The notes under the pieces were generated by a model, which saw only the letters and a program-made list of their open reading frames with translations, ran no database searches and was not told where the DNA came from. Below, in pieces: positions 10,201-21,122 of a stretch of 64,000 nt of DNA. The translations under genes and the position numbers were made by a program. The stretch comes from Sordariomycetes sp. S80-01Y (taxonomy: Eukaryota; Ascomycota; Sordariomycetes): assembly GCA_037042185.1 (NCBI GenBank), contig JAXQJY010000032.1:186001-250000 (forward strand). The letters run 5' to 3'. Position 1 is the first letter of the stretch, and each line of letters starts with the position of its first letter.

Positions 10201-12060
10201 ATGAGCAGATCCAGAATGGCAACAGAGATGTCCTTGCCGGCCTACCAGGTCATCAACGATTGTTGTGTCTGGCACTGGAAGGACGAGCTTAGCGATGCCG
10301 AGGGATGGATTGTCATCCACTCACCCAAACCAGTCGCCTCGGGTGGGGGCCTGTTCCTGCACGAGGCTGCCACGTTGCAGGAGGTCATGGACGTGGCCTA
10401 CTCCATGAGCTTGAAATTGGCCATCTCCTGTCAGCCTCACGTAGCGGGTGCGAAGGGCGGGATCCGCTTCTCTTCCTCCGACCCACGGGCTTCCGAGGTC
10501 CTCGAGCGATTCATCCGGGACAATGCCGCGATCATATCTCAGTATTGGGGGACGGGAGGCGATCTCAACACCAGCCACACCAAGATCAACGAACATGCCA
10601 AGGCTTACTTCGATCCCGGGACCTTGGGTGCGCTTGACGCGCTGTTGCATCAGCTCCACTGTCCCGCCTCCATGATGGATGACGTTCCTATCCTGCTCGA
10701 GGAGCCTGTCGAGGAAGGCGACTGGTCCTTGGAGGAGTACTCGGTCGGGTACGTGATGGCCTGCACGTTGCGGGAGCTGTTGCTGCGCATGGCCCCAGAC
10801 ATGATGGGGCGGGCGCGGATGGCCATGCAGGGCTTTGGCTGCGTCGGTGCGACCTTTGCGCGGGCGGTGCAGGAGCTGGGGATCGGTCGGGTCGTGGGAA
10901 TCTCCAGTGAGCATGGGTTTCTGCTCGACGAGACTGGTATTGCCTGTGATGCTGTGGAGAAGGCGCGTCGCCGGCACGCTCGCACGGATGGTCCGCCACA
11001 CGCGCAACCGAGGACCCTGGAGGCTGGCTTGAGTCAGGCGGAGCTGCATTCGGACAGGTACGTGGTCCGACAAGAGAGTTTGACAGATGAGGAGCATCTC
11101 CAATCCTTCCTCGCGGCATCCGAGCCCGACATATTCGTCCCCTGTGCCCAGCGATACGTTCTCACGGACAGGGTCATCTCTACGCTCGCGCGCGAGACAT
11201 GCGCCAGGGAGGCGCCTGGGGGGCCCCGGTTCGTGGTGTCGGGCGCGAACAACATTTTTGATCCCATCCAGGACCGGGCCGACGTGCTCTCGAGGCTCGA
11301 CTCTGCCTCCATCACGATGCTGCCGGAATGGGTCAGCAACTCGGGGACTGGCAATCTCTTCATGCGGGCCTGCAGCGGCCTCGCCACCAGGGGCAACGTG
11401 GCGTCGAACCTGAGCGCCTGCGTCTACGACACCACGTCCTTCCTCGACGCCGTCTTTGGGCGTGTCGGGAAGAACGTCAGCAGCCAGGCGCTCTGGCAAG
11501 CTTGTGAGGAGGTGGCCCTCGAGCGCAAGAAAGCCGGGGCGATCAACGACCTCGGCATCCGAAGCATCTCTCATCTGTCGCTCAGCCGCCACGGGGACGA
11601 CGATATCGATGCTCCGGCAGCCCGTGTCGCGCCGACCCTCGACGCCATCAAAGCCCTGCTGGAGACCGCCCATGCAGGCACGTCGCTCTCTGTCCACTTC
11701 TCCGTGTTCAACCTAGAGAAGACCCGGCAGGCCCTGGCTGCAAAGGAGATGCCATACAGACAGCGGATGCGTGAGGATGGGATGAGGGAGTTGGTGATCT
11801 TGGGGCGAGAGGCAGGCTATTCGCTGAGCTTCTGCCAGCCACTGGCAGCGGAGTCGGGTGCCACCGGCGGCTACGGGCACATTCACGCCTCGGCACGCAT
11901 CTTATGCGCAGTGCGCGAGTTCAATTTGTATGTTGCTAGCATACCAGATGACGAGGTGGCCAGGCTCTTCCACGAGAACATCATGGGGTTCACCCCGCAG
12001 CAGATGCTCGTCTTGGAGCGAAAGGCCTACGTGCGCACACACCTCGAGTCCGAGGCCTAA
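10201..12060 (+). CDS. ELFV (Glu/Leu/Phe/Val) amino-acid dehydrogenase with extra C-terminal region
   Basis: Single-exon 619-residue protein; the first ATG is at 10201, with a second in-frame ATG at 10216. The N-terminal half has the ELFV dimerisation/substrate domain: GGGLFLHEAATLQEV, then the lysine-bearing AGAKGGIRF. A Rossmann NAD(P) domain follows with the glycine-rich QGFGCVGATFARAV (about residue 220). The enzyme would interconvert an amino acid and its 2-oxo acid with NAD(P)H and ammonia. Usual ELFV enzymes are about 410-460 residues; here roughly the last 120-150 residues (from about SLSVHFSVFN) are extra and I do not recognise them. It is transcribed divergently from the NRPS, which points to supply or recycling of an unusual amino acid. 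Substrate specificity cannot be read by eye. Confidence 0.85.
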   Translation: MSRSRMATEMSLPAYQVINDCCVWHWKDELSDAEGWIVIHSPKPVASGGGLFLHEAATLQEVMDVAYSMSLKLAISCQPHVAGAKGGIRFSSSDPRASEVLERFIRDNAAIISQYWGTGGDLNTSHTKINEHAKAYFDPGTLGALDALLHQLHCPASMMDDVPILLEEPVEEGDWSLEEYSVGYVMACTLRELLLRMAPDMMGRARMAMQGFGCVGATFARAVQELGIGRVVGISSEHGFLLDETGIACDAVEKARRRHARTDGPPHAQPRTLEAGLSQAELHSDRYVVRQESLTDEEHLQSFLAASEPDIFVPCAQRYVLTDRVISTLARETCAREAPGGPRFVVSGANNIFDPIQDRADVLSRLDSASITMLPEWVSNSGTGNLFMRACSGLATRGNVASNLSACVYDTTSFLDAVFGRVGKNVSSQALWQACEEVALERKKAGAINDLGIRSISHLSLSRHGDDDIDAPAARVAPTLDAIKALLETAHAGTSLSVHFSVFNLEKTRQALAAKEMPYRQRMREDGMRELVILGREAGYSLSFCQPLAAESGATGGYGHIHASARILCAVREFNLYVASIPDDEVARLFHENIMGFTPQQMLVLERKAYVRTHLESEA

Positions 12061-12543
12061 TAGCCATATCTCCCGTCAGCCAGGAAGTTACTTGTGGGCC
12101 GCCCACGTCAGTCACTGGTATGCTACTCTGGATAGGGTCCATTGGTTGAGGTATCTGTGGCGAAGGCTGGATGTATCTCGGCGTCACCATCGGTCGGCGC
12201 GAGGTTCGCCGGCCCGCCGGAGGCGAGAGGGCTCATTTCAGTAGTCTGGTTATACCGGTTACGGTGGTTGCAGAATATTATTGCGTATATCTATCCGTGC
12301 ATTAACCTTTCTTCCTCTGCGGCACCTATGCATGCTACAAGGTAGCAAAATCTCGTAGCACAGGAGATATCCACCTCTTCTTCCACCGTGCTGAGATCAT
12401 ACCTCACTATATATAAACCTTCTTGCCACTGATTCCTATCCAGATCATGACCGTTTCTCCGGCGTAGGGATGGATTGAAAGCCGTCAAGCAGGGTCAGTC
12501 CTTCGTCCAGCTGTGACGTGATTCGGTCCATCTGCAGTCTGCG
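12061..12543. other. Intergenic, convergent 3' ends of dehydrogenase and thioesterase
   Basis: No gene seen. A purine/pyrimidine-mixed stretch with no repeat; presumably both 3' UTRs. Confidence 0.6.
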
Positions 12544-13522
12544 TCAGTCGGCCGCGGGCGAGGATAAAGGGGGGAGGATCATCCAACACACCTTATCGGA
12601 ATCCATTTTGTCAAAGATGGTGAAATGATCCGTGTCAAGATCAATCACGGCCTTGATGAAATGGTGGTAACGACCAGACCACCCCAGAAGTAACTCCCCG
12701 CGAAACACATCGTCAGACGAACCCGGCGTCGGCCGCACGGCGCGCATCAACAGACCCGGTGGGGGTGCGATGCACGTCGAGTGAGCGTCCACCGTCTGGT
12801 GCGTCTGGATCTTCTCTGTGAGCCAGGAGCCACCCAGTGGTTTATGAAGAATATGACCATTGACCAGAACCGAACCGTTGCCAGCCCCGTCGATATAGGG
12901 CGTTGCCCCCTTGGAAGTCGCGTCGTTCCAAGAAGGAAGCTCGTAGTCCCGCAGCATCGAGTAAGAGCGCTCAAACGAGCATTTTACTGACTCTGGAAAC
13001 TCCGTAGGCAACCCTTCTCGGAGCATGCCCGGAGGCAGGCCCCGATTGTTGGCGTTTGGTTGATGAAACACTGTGTCAATGAGCACAATACCGGCCACCG
13101 AGAGTGTGCTCTCCGTTTCCTCGGCAAGGATCCGCGCCATGACCAAGGAAACGTAGCCTCCGAACGACCAACCTTTAGCCGCACTAGCGTATCAGTATTT
13201 TCCCCTCAGCGCTGATAGCGCAAACCTGGAACTGTGTAGTAGACGTACCTCCCAGGAGAACAGGACCCGCTATACCGGAAGATTGTAGCAATTCAATATA
13301 TCGACGCGCCATCTCGTCCAGTCCATCGCCCTTTGGTATGGCGTCTGGTGGAAAAGGGTTGTGGATCGCCCAGACGTCCCTGTGAAGCTTCCCTAGAAGG
13401 AAATAACTGAAGGTGCTGCCACTGCCGTCATGTAACAACACAAGCGGATGCCGTCCGTTGCCTGCGAAGCTCGGCGAACAGGACTGGACTCGAGTGGGAT
13501 TCGGTGCCTGGGGGAACATCAT
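12544..13522 (-). CDS. Stand-alone thioesterase (alpha/beta hydrolase) for peptide release
   Basis: Two exons, 13522-13249 and 13172-12544, give 300 residues; start MMFPQ. The 76 bp intron (13173-13248) has donor GTACGT, branch CTGATAC and acceptor AAAG. Splicing rebuilds the nucleophile elbow GGWSFGG, which neither exon holds alone, so the junction is well supported. The N-terminal part has LVLLHDGSGSTFSYF and DVWAIHNP, typical of fungal NRPS/PKS thioesterases. The catalytic Ser is in GWSFGG, a likely Asp in VLIDT and a likely His in DTDHFTIFD near the C-terminus. The neighbouring NRPS lacks any terminal release domain, so hydrolytic or cyclising release in trans, or editing of misloaded carriers, is the likely role. 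Confidence 0.88.
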
Positions 13523-14042
13523 CGCGAGGGCTGTTAGTGGAGGCTCCGTGGTACGAGTACGTAGGAGGGCTCAGGCGTTGTAATCGTCGTCCTTCTCCGG
13601 CGCCGGAGCATGGTGCGAGGCCGAGTCAGCGAAGCGTACACGGCGCAGCGGCTCCACCGCCCTCGAACCATCATCTACGGGTATGATGGACCAGGACTGT
13701 TGGATGTTGGGCCTTTCGCGTTTCCTCTCTCCGTCCTTCTTCCCCTCCTTCCCCAATTGGAATGTGATCTTCACCACCCTATTGTCCCGTAAGCTCACCG
13801 GGTGCCGTAAGCCACTCGTGGGGTAAGCCTCGGTGTAAGGGCCCTTGGTGTAAGCCAGTGCCGTAAGCTGCAGAAGGACCTCCATCCACTCACACGATCG
13901 ACAGATATATAATATGGGTGGGCCACGGACCTACAGGGGTAGTCCGCCCAAAGCCGGCAGCACCCACCCCCTACACCCCCCCCTTCTGATCTTGCCAATA
14001 CTGTGGAATCAACAGCGCACTCCTCGTCTGCGTCTGACCAAG
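13523..14042. other. Divergent promoter region of thioesterase and CmcJ-like gene, containing a short repeat array
   Basis: About 520 bp between divergent starts. A 104-codon minus frame at 13571-13885 shows no family features and runs through the GTAAGC array, so I do not call it a gene. A run of C residues and a TATATAATA element (near 13905-13915) precede the CmcJ-like gene. Confidence 0.5.
13787..13870 (+). repeat. Degenerate GTAAGC array
   Basis: Within 84 bp there are five GTAAGC hexamers and one GTAAGG, mostly spaced 14-18 bp and often in the context GCCGTAAGCY. An array of the reverse-complement unit (GCTTACYG) lies at 22432-22556. The two face each other across the 13.9-22.4 kb block. 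Confidence 0.7.
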
Positions 14043-15191
14043 ATGTCTGAAACCTTCCACCAAGGCCGGTTCCGCTACCTAAATCGGGAGAGCGCGACGA
14101 TCCCCAGTGGCGTGATTGCCCGTCTTCCTAAGCTCTCGTCATTCACAGATCCCTTGGCTCTCTCGGTCAAGGACATCCGACCCACCCTTGCGTTAGGGGA
14201 CCAATCCCCATACACGCTCGGCCACCACGGCTTCACGGCTCGGCACGAACCGTCACGTCTGCATTCCGCGCCGTACGATTATTCCAGCTGGGCGGATCCG
14301 GAGCTGCTAAAGAAGTTCTATCTACCGGAGGTGGAGGCCTTGATCAAACGAGTGACCAACTGCTCCAGGGCGGTCGTGGAGTCGGTCTACATCAGGAACA
14401 AGCTCAATAGTGAGATTCACCCGTCCGCCCCGGTGTCGAAGCCGCCGGAGATTCAAGCGGATGAAGCTGGCCTGGAGGTCCAGTTTGTAGGGTTCTCCGA
14501 TGTTGGCGGCGGGGCCCCGGCCCCCAAGGTCCATCTGGACTACACCCCTACCGGGGCGCGGCTGCGCATTCGAAAGCATTGCCTGAGAGTGGCCACCGCC
14601 GCTGAGAAGGTTATCGAGGCCGAGAACAAGCTTTTGTCGTCCGGGGTTGGGTGGGACGAACTGAAGGACCACTGCGGCGACGAAGGCCGTCCCGTCCCGC
14701 GCTTCGCCATCTTTTCGGTCTGGCGGCCATTGAAACACGTCCGCCGGGATCCCATTGCAGTTTCAACGATGGCGACATTTCCCGCGACTGATACCATCTA
14801 TTTCGACTCTACGCAGCATTCGGACCCTCGAATTCCCCGACATCTGTCTCGCAAGATTGACCCCAGCCAACCGCAAGACGATGAATCCGAGGGCCAAAGT
14901 GGTACCGAGACTGAGGTCACACATACGAGTGGCAACGTGTTGGCGTATCCGCCGTCGGATGCCGGAAATGGTCACGACTGGCACTTTATTTCACAGCAGA
15001 CTCCAGAAGATGTCCTGATCATCCAGCTATTCGACAACCATGTAGAGGCTGAGCTGTCATCTGCGGCTGCACCAAGCGACGGGATGCCTCCCATCGCGGG
15101 AGCTATGCATAGTTCCTTCGATCTCGAAGGGCAAGACACGACAGCTGACACTCGTGAAAGCATGGAGTTGCGGGTAATGGCTTTCTGGTAA
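14043..15191 (+). CDS. CmcJ/asaB-like oxidoreductase (hydroxylase/desaturase family)
   Basis: Single exon; I use the ATG at 14043 (MSETFHQGRF), giving 382 residues, because the 43 codons upstream are low complexity and lie in the promoter. Features of the fungal asaB/CmcJ-related family: an N-terminal RFRYLNRES, then LGHHGFTARHEPS, KKFYLPEVEALIKRVTN, the VHLDYTP stretch with a possible metal-binding His/Asp, RFAIFSVWRP, HDWHFISQQTPEDVLIIQLFDN and a tail ending ESMELRVMAFW. Members of this family are thought to be iron-dependent oxygenases acting on secondary metabolites. A later histidine (AMHSSFD) could complete a facial triad. It sits between the thioesterase and the bZIP gene, so it is a likely tailoring enzyme of the peptide. 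The region from about 280 to 320 is acidic and looks like an insertion. Confidence 0.8.
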   Translation: MSETFHQGRFRYLNRESATIPSGVIARLPKLSSFTDPLALSVKDIRPTLALGDQSPYTLGHHGFTARHEPSRLHSAPYDYSSWADPELLKKFYLPEVEALIKRVTNCSRAVVESVYIRNKLNSEIHPSAPVSKPPEIQADEAGLEVQFVGFSDVGGGAPAPKVHLDYTPTGARLRIRKHCLRVATAAEKVIEAENKLLSSGVGWDELKDHCGDEGRPVPRFAIFSVWRPLKHVRRDPIAVSTMATFPATDTIYFDSTQHSDPRIPRHLSRKIDPSQPQDDESEGQSGTETEVTHTSGNVLAYPPSDAGNGHDWHFISQQTPEDVLIIQLFDNHVEAELSSAAAPSDGMPPIAGAMHSSFDLEGQDTTADTRESMELRVMAFW

Positions 15192-16066
15192 TTTTCAAAA
15201 CGCGCAGGGCAATTAGAGGGCCTTTTGCCAATGGGGTAGGGATGCGATTCCACTAGTAAATCATGCCCATAGCGGGCGGCGACCCTGTGGTGATACGCGA
15301 CCCCTAGCGCTTAGGTCGAACCTGAGCAGGCATCGAGGCTTCTTAGATCCACGTCCGTGATCTATGCAGGATCCTGGACAGGAGCTGGTGGTGTCGGGGA
15401 TTGGGACCTCGGTGCAGCTCATGCGCAGGTGTGACTGCCTTCGAGTCGTCACAAGAGGGTTTGGGGCGCGATTGCTTCTATGTACTATCGTATGCAAAGG
15501 AAGAAGTATGGAAGAAAGAGTTTTCTCCGCACCCGGTGAAGGCAGGGAGAAAGAAAAGGGTTAGTCGTATCCCACTCCGTGGTACTTTGCCGAGTGTCGG
15601 TCGGTCTCGTTTAGGTAGTGCTATTACCAGAATTATCAGGTCGGGGCAGAACAGAGACGCAGGAAGCTTGCTAGTGATAGTTTTCATCGATTACAGAGTC
15701 GCCACTTCTACTCTACAACGTGCGCTTCATGGCTTCCTATTCTTATAGACTATAGAGAAGTAGTGCTCCTTGCTGTAGGGATAGAGTACTAGTCTGACTT
15801 ACAATCGTGTTGCTAAGCCCTTTATTTCTTAACTCTAGCAGCAAAGGAGAACTCTTTCATAGCCGATACTGTGCCTGCGGCCTGCATGTACGACATGCTT
15901 ATACAGTCTAGCCCCGATGGTATCACCTCTGATAATCGTTCCGAAAGGCTGACAATTATTAATACCACTACTCTGGGTCTTCCAAAGAATGAAGCCTACC
16001 TATAACGCTTCTTGTATCCTCTATCCTATTATCATCGTATGCTGTTCTCATGATAATACATACAGT
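15192..16066. other. Intergenic upstream of the bZIP gene
   Basis: About 875 bp, AT-rich towards the bZIP start. No frame shows family features. Confidence 0.6.
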
Positions 16067-17572
16067 ATGTCTCATATCTCTAACCATGAACCGTCCGCAG
16101 AGGAGCCGTACAACGTACAACCTCCTTCTTACACGAATGCGGGAGAGATGAGGCCCAACGACGACTGGTCTGAGATCACGGACCGGAAGCTCAAGAAGCG
16201 AATGCAAAACCGTGTCGCACAGCGCACTTACCGTGATTTGCCGTGACTTCCTATCGAATAGGTCAACCTCGCATGTGGCTGACTGGTACTAGGACAACGT
16301 ATGAAAGCCCGTCTTGAAGAGCTCCAGGCAAAGCTAGACGACTCGAATCGAACCAACCAGATTACGGATACGAAGACTGCGAAAACTGCGAGTATAGGCT
16401 CGCGCCCTGACGAAAATAGAACAGATGGGTTAGACCGCACTGCTACGCTTGAGTCACCATTCGAGGTGGCGCCGGCAAGGTTATCCACTACGCAGCCATC
16501 GGACGCCAGCTCTAACCACCTCGCGGCTCAGTCTGACCGAGATAGTCAGGTGAGAGGCAAGGGTACGTACGACATCACGGGTCATCATGAACAGAGCCAC
16601 CGCGACTATGCCAACAACATGGCCAGGCAAGAAGAGACAAGGAGCAATGGGCTGATGGGTAGAGAGTTAAAGTTCGCCCCGAGCGTCGACCAGAGTACGC
16701 TAATGATTGCATAGGTACAGTTGCGATGGCGGAGCTGTCGCAACAGGGGTGCCCTTCTATCATGCCCGAGAACGACGAGAGCGTGGACTTCTTCCTCGGA
16801 AGCCTTGACACCTGGAAGCCCGAAGAGTTTGCCCAGCTCATACACCAGACACCCAGCCCGCTGGACCTGACAGGTTCAGATGCGCCTTCCACCGCCGCGG
16901 CGTCTGCAAGCCTGCCTCCTTCTTCCTCCCTGGAAAACCTGGCATCGCTCGAGGCGAAATTTGAGCTGGTGATGGAGTGTGTTGGAGCGGCAGGATTTGG
17001 AAGCTTTGATGCGCTGGTGAAGTCATACTACGGCGATGCGTTTGGGGAAGGATCGCGACTGTCCAACGAGCAACGCCTGAGTCGGAGTCGGAGGCTACCG
17101 AGCGTTCTTTCGGACATCGTTCGCTCGGCAGGGAGCTGGGGAGCCTGGGAGCGACGCGGGCTGTACGAAGAGGTGCTGAAGGCAGCCGAAGAGGCGCTGA
17201 TAGGCGAGCATGGCCGCGCCGGCAGCGCCATGGACGACTGCATTGCTCCGGTCGTCGAGTCGGAAGGCAACCCGAGCGCAGGCTGCGTGCGCAGGGCCAT
17301 TGCCGCGCTGACATCTGCCGCCCCTACCAGTGTGAGTGGCGCCTCGTCCCTGATCGGTGGAAGAGAGGGTGTGGCACATCTTCAGCGGGTTTTAACCAAC
17401 GCAGCTTCCGAGCCAATGGGCGTTATTGATGGCCCTCGCCGCCTCGGACAAGCCAGCTTGGCAGCGGGATTGCCCAGGTACGGCCCTCGCAATCGTCGTC
17501 TTGCTGCAGTTTGCGGGCCGCATAAGCACGGACCAGGTGATGGATTTGATTCGTGCTTGTATAGAACCCTGA
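16067..17572 (+). CDS. bZIP transcription factor, probable cluster regulator
   Basis: Four exons, 16067-16232, 16293-16562, 16715-17331 and 17405-17572, give 406 residues. Intron 1 (60 bp) splits the basic region; joining it gives KKRMQNRVAQRTYRQRMKAR, the DNA-contacting helix, followed by LEELQAKLDD as a short zipper. Intron 2 (152 bp) uses donor GTACGT and acceptor GCATAG. Intron 3 (73 bp, GTGAGT...CGCAG) replaces an implausible reading with a natural hydrophobic helix ending ISTDQVMDLIRACIEP. A downstream stop at 17622 in the unspliced frame is therefore not used. The C-terminal third has a helical region usual in metabolite-cluster bZIPs. The protein would act in the nucleus; AP-1 and CRE-like sites in the NRPS promoter are plausible targets. 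Intron 2 is the least certain junction. Confidence 0.85.
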
Positions 17573-18158
17573 GGAGGTGGGATGTCGGGGGACGATGGCA
17601 GGGTACAAGGCTGACGGGGTAAGCATACCCCGCCAAGGCGATATTACACAACCAATAAGAAACAGTTACTTGCCGTTTGGATATATGGCGCCATATCTGA
17701 CTTTGGGGATCGCCTCCAAGCATGCGGAGCGCCTCCCCGAAGTCGACTCGCACCCTCTTCATCAACAACGGAATCGTTCTAGAAAAATGCATCGACAGTA
17801 GTTGCATTTCGATGCTGTTCCAGTACGGACTCCAGCTTCGTTAAATCTCTTCTGATGCCGCTCTGAGAATCGATCCGGCACTTCTCACGCACGTGGGTCC
17901 GCGAGCAGAGCATAATGGCTCGATCCCGATGAAGCAAGCACAATGGAACGAGTAATTTGATGCAAAAGCATGCCATCCAAAAGCTGCGGGGCATACGCAC
18001 ACACACACATGCCTGTACGTGCGATGGTAGCCGTGCCCCTGCCAGCATCATGACACCATGCCGTTACGCCGCGTACGCAGCTTCTAGAACCAGGCGAAGC
18101 ACATCCAGAGTACGCAGAGCACAGCGTCGACGCTGGTCTCGACTGCTCCGCTGTTAGA
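17573..18158. other. Intergenic, convergent 3' ends of the two regulators
   Basis: No gene seen. A short (AC)n run lies near 17998-18010. Confidence 0.6.
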
Positions 18159-20550
18159 TCAGGGATGGACTGACGCTTCTCGGCCCCGCTCCGGCCGCAG
18201 CCACTCGAACGTGTCGAGCAGCTCAAAGTCAAAGTCAAGCTGCACGTCATCAATTAGTTCGGGTAGCCTGGCACCGGTGCCGTTGAGCGTGTGATCCAGA
18301 ACATGCTGAATGACGCGGCTGCAGTTCGCGCTCAGAATGCTGTTCGGTGCCAGGGGTCCGACCCAGTCCAAAAACCCAACAAGGAGACTCAGCTGTTGAA
18401 CAATGGCGGAGCGGGTGACGTTCGCATCACAAGGGTGGGAGTCGATGAAGGATTGGTGAAGCAGCTCCATGCACAGGATACCGCCGGCGGGCGCGGCGTA
18501 CGCCATGACCTGAGGTAGGGCTTGAGTCAGCGGAGGAATCGTTTGGGCAACACGAGAGATCATACAAGGCAGGGAAAGTCCAGGCGGGCGAAGGCAAAGC
18601 GATCCTTGTTTTTCCACAGGAGGAGGGTCAAGGCTACCATGTCGAAACTGGTCACTAGAAGGTCGCTATGATTGTTGTGGCCCCGCCGGGAGAGAAGGCG
18701 GTCCACGACGAAGATGTTCTCCAGGTGCTCCAGTCGAACTAGGAGCCTCTCGTAAACCTCGGCATCGGTCGAGCTCCCGCTATCGAACTCGCTGCGCTGA
18801 AAGATTAATGACGGAGGGACGTCGGCAAACGTTCGCAGCTGTCGTTCCCTGATCTCACTGTCCCGCCGATGGGGGGTCAGCTGTGCTCGCGCTCGGAGGG
18901 CGAGAGGAAAGCCGAATCTCTTCAAGAACAAGACTCACAGCAACATCTCTAATGAGCCAGCTGTCCAGTTCCCTGAGGTAATCTCGATCAGCTCCTCGCG
19001 GATGGACGCAATCATCAGGCGCGTTCGCAAGCTTGTCGCCGCATACAAGTGACCTTCCGTATTCCACCCGTTTGCATCTATGAACTGCATAGCCCTCGCA
19101 ACCTCCTGATGACCAGCCATGAGGTCTTCGTCTCGTAGGTCGAGGGGCGGCGTAGTCGAGGCGTAGCGGCGGCTGAGCAGGGGAGGTCGGCCGGTGAACA
19201 GGGCCACATCCTTGTCCAGGATAAACAGATGAGCGGCGGCTCTGCGCCTTATCTCCGAACACAGAGTTGGTTGACACGGAGCAGAGCGGTCATCGGACTC
19301 GGCATGCAGTCCCAGAAAGGTCAGCAACGACACCGATTCGGCCAGATATCTCCAGCAGGCAGCCCCTGAACGCCCCCGTCCATCGTGTTAGCATGAACCG
19401 ATTTCCCCTCTCTGACTTCCTGAAACCACCTGGGATGGAGCTAAGGCGCGAACTTACCAGCGTCGCCGGAGACCACCGACTCGGCAATGGCGCGTCGGAT
19501 ACACAAGTGAAGCAGAAGACAGTTGGGGCTGCCGAATCGTCGGGCGAGATCGATGCAGAGACCCAAGCAGAAGCGAGACAGGACGGCCCATGGCTCTCCC
19601 ATGACACCAAAGTCTTGACGAATGTGACCCTTGCTCGAAGACACCGATTCTTCGCAGAACTCCCGGAGGCTGAATAGGAGCCCCAAGGATTCCCATCGGA
19701 GGTTAGCGCCGGAGAATTGATCGATCCATCGATCGGGGTCAGCCTCCTCATCCGAAAACTCCCGTGCCGTATTCCGTGCCAGCAGTATGGCGACTTCCTG
19801 CAGCCGTGCATCACTGCGGTTCTTCCCAAGATGGTCGCTAAACTGTTCGTACAGCGAGGTCAGAACGCGTCGACCCGCCATGTGGACCCAGCCTTCGTAG
19901 GGGGGAGGGGAGGTGATGAGAGCGTGGCGGCGACCTGGCGTCAGCGGCGGCAGTCGGCGCAGGACGACAAGGCACGTGTCCAAGGCCAAGGAGAGCGAAA
20001 TGCGAGACGTGTCCCGGGCTGGATGACTCTGCCGACCGTGCTCGGGGCCGGGACTCTGGCCGGGAGAGCCGCCCAGAAGCGACAGTGTGCTCAGCGTCTC
20101 TTCATACACGGCGGAGTGATTTATGATGCCGAAGAAGCCAGGTGTCGACCGCCTCGGTGCCGTCGATGGACATGCCAAGATGTCTGACAGTCTCGCAACC
20201 ACATCGTCGGTGGAGGGCCGGCCTCTGGTCGAAGTCGACGTTGGTGCCACGGCATCCGCCGAGGGGATGGCCCTGGACCTCGCGCTACGCCGTGGCGGTA
20301 GCTCTTCTTCTGCTGCTCGCCGACGGACCGAGCCCCTCGCTGTGCTTTTTTCCATTCCGGGAACCCTACTTGCCGCTGTCACGGTGTAAGCGCATACACC
20401 CTCTCGCGCTGTGGCAATGCATCTGTTGCAGATGGGATGTGTGTGGTCGCATGCAACCTTGCGGCCGCGGCATGGGTCGCAGGCCTGAGGCCGACCATTT
20501 CGTCTCAGCAATACAGTTGAGGCACTGGCACTGGCGGTATCCATCGGCAT
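18159..20550 (-). CDS. Zn2Cys6 transcription factor with fungal-specific TF middle domain
   Basis: Four exons, 20550-19458, 19365-18939, 18857-18566 and 18509-18159, give 720 residues. The N-terminal binuclear cluster reads CDPCRGRKVAC, then C at +6 and CNRC, fitting C-X2-C-X6-C-X5-C-X2-C-X8-C (residues about 24-52). Intron 1 (92 bp) joins GDAG to GAACWRYLAESVS, the conserved start of the fungal TF middle-homology region. Intron 2 (81 bp) removes an in-frame TGA, and intron 3 (56 bp) joins DFPCL to VMAYAAPAGG; all junctions keep frame. The middle domain includes FTGRPPLLSRR and NGWNTEGHLYAAT. It is a likely pathway-specific regulator of the cluster, next to the bZIP gene. The alternative, a regulator of unrelated genes, cannot be excluded. 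Confidence 0.85.
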
Positions 20551-21122
20551 CGGATAAGTAAGGGTGTCGCCACGGAGGGGGTGGTTGGGGAACGGTGAGC
20601 GAGCTGGAGGACGGTGGTGATTGAAGGTAGCCGAGCTAACTTGAAGTAGGTACCTGAATGTGAAGGTTGAACACTGAACCTGCTGACTAACTCACAGCGG
20701 GCAGGGCAGGGCAGGACTGGTAGCTGCAGGTGCCACGGTGATGGCTTAGGTGTAGGTACAGTAGCTCGGCTCGGAGAGATCCGACGAACCACAGATCCAA
20801 CCAAGTACAGCACAGTACTAGAGTAGATAGACTAACTAATTAAGTACTAGACTAGACTAGACTAGACTAGACTAGACTAGACTAAGTGGTCCCATCAGCC
20901 CCAGTTCCACAAGCGCCGGCACTGCATGTCATCCGCGTCTTGCCCCACCTCTTGACAGCCGCCAACCTCCCCGGCTGTCGGTCTCCCTTGTTCGTAATCA
21001 ATACACCCTGCGAAACCTGCGACGACCCCGGCGCTGGCAGCAATCACCTGAGATCGTCTGCATTTATCCTGCTTCCATCCGTCTCCGGGCTGCCTGATCG
21101 GGAGCATGCGAGAGCGATGGGA
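20551..21122. other. Intergenic between Zn2Cys6 factor and methyltransferase, with microsatellite
   Basis: Holds the Zn2Cys6 promoter and the methyltransferase 3' end. A pentanucleotide microsatellite is the only clear structure. Confidence 0.6.
20846..20884. repeat. (ACTAG)n microsatellite
   Basis: Seven perfect ACTAG units plus a partial one, about 300 bp upstream of the Zn2Cys6 start. Related ACTAA units precede it. Confidence 0.95.

Noticed and set aside
10321-11697. 458-codon minus-strand frame opposite the ELFV dehydrogenase
   Set aside because: Shadow of a GC-rich coding gene; composition is biased to Arg/Gly/Pro/His with no motif.
13571-13885. 104-codon minus-strand frame between thioesterase and CmcJ-like gene
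   Set aside because: Lies across the GTAAGC array and shows no family features.
18881-18938. Alternative 58 bp second intron in the Zn2Cys6 gene
   Set aside because: It leads straight into a TGA; the 81 bp version keeps frame and gives a natural helix.
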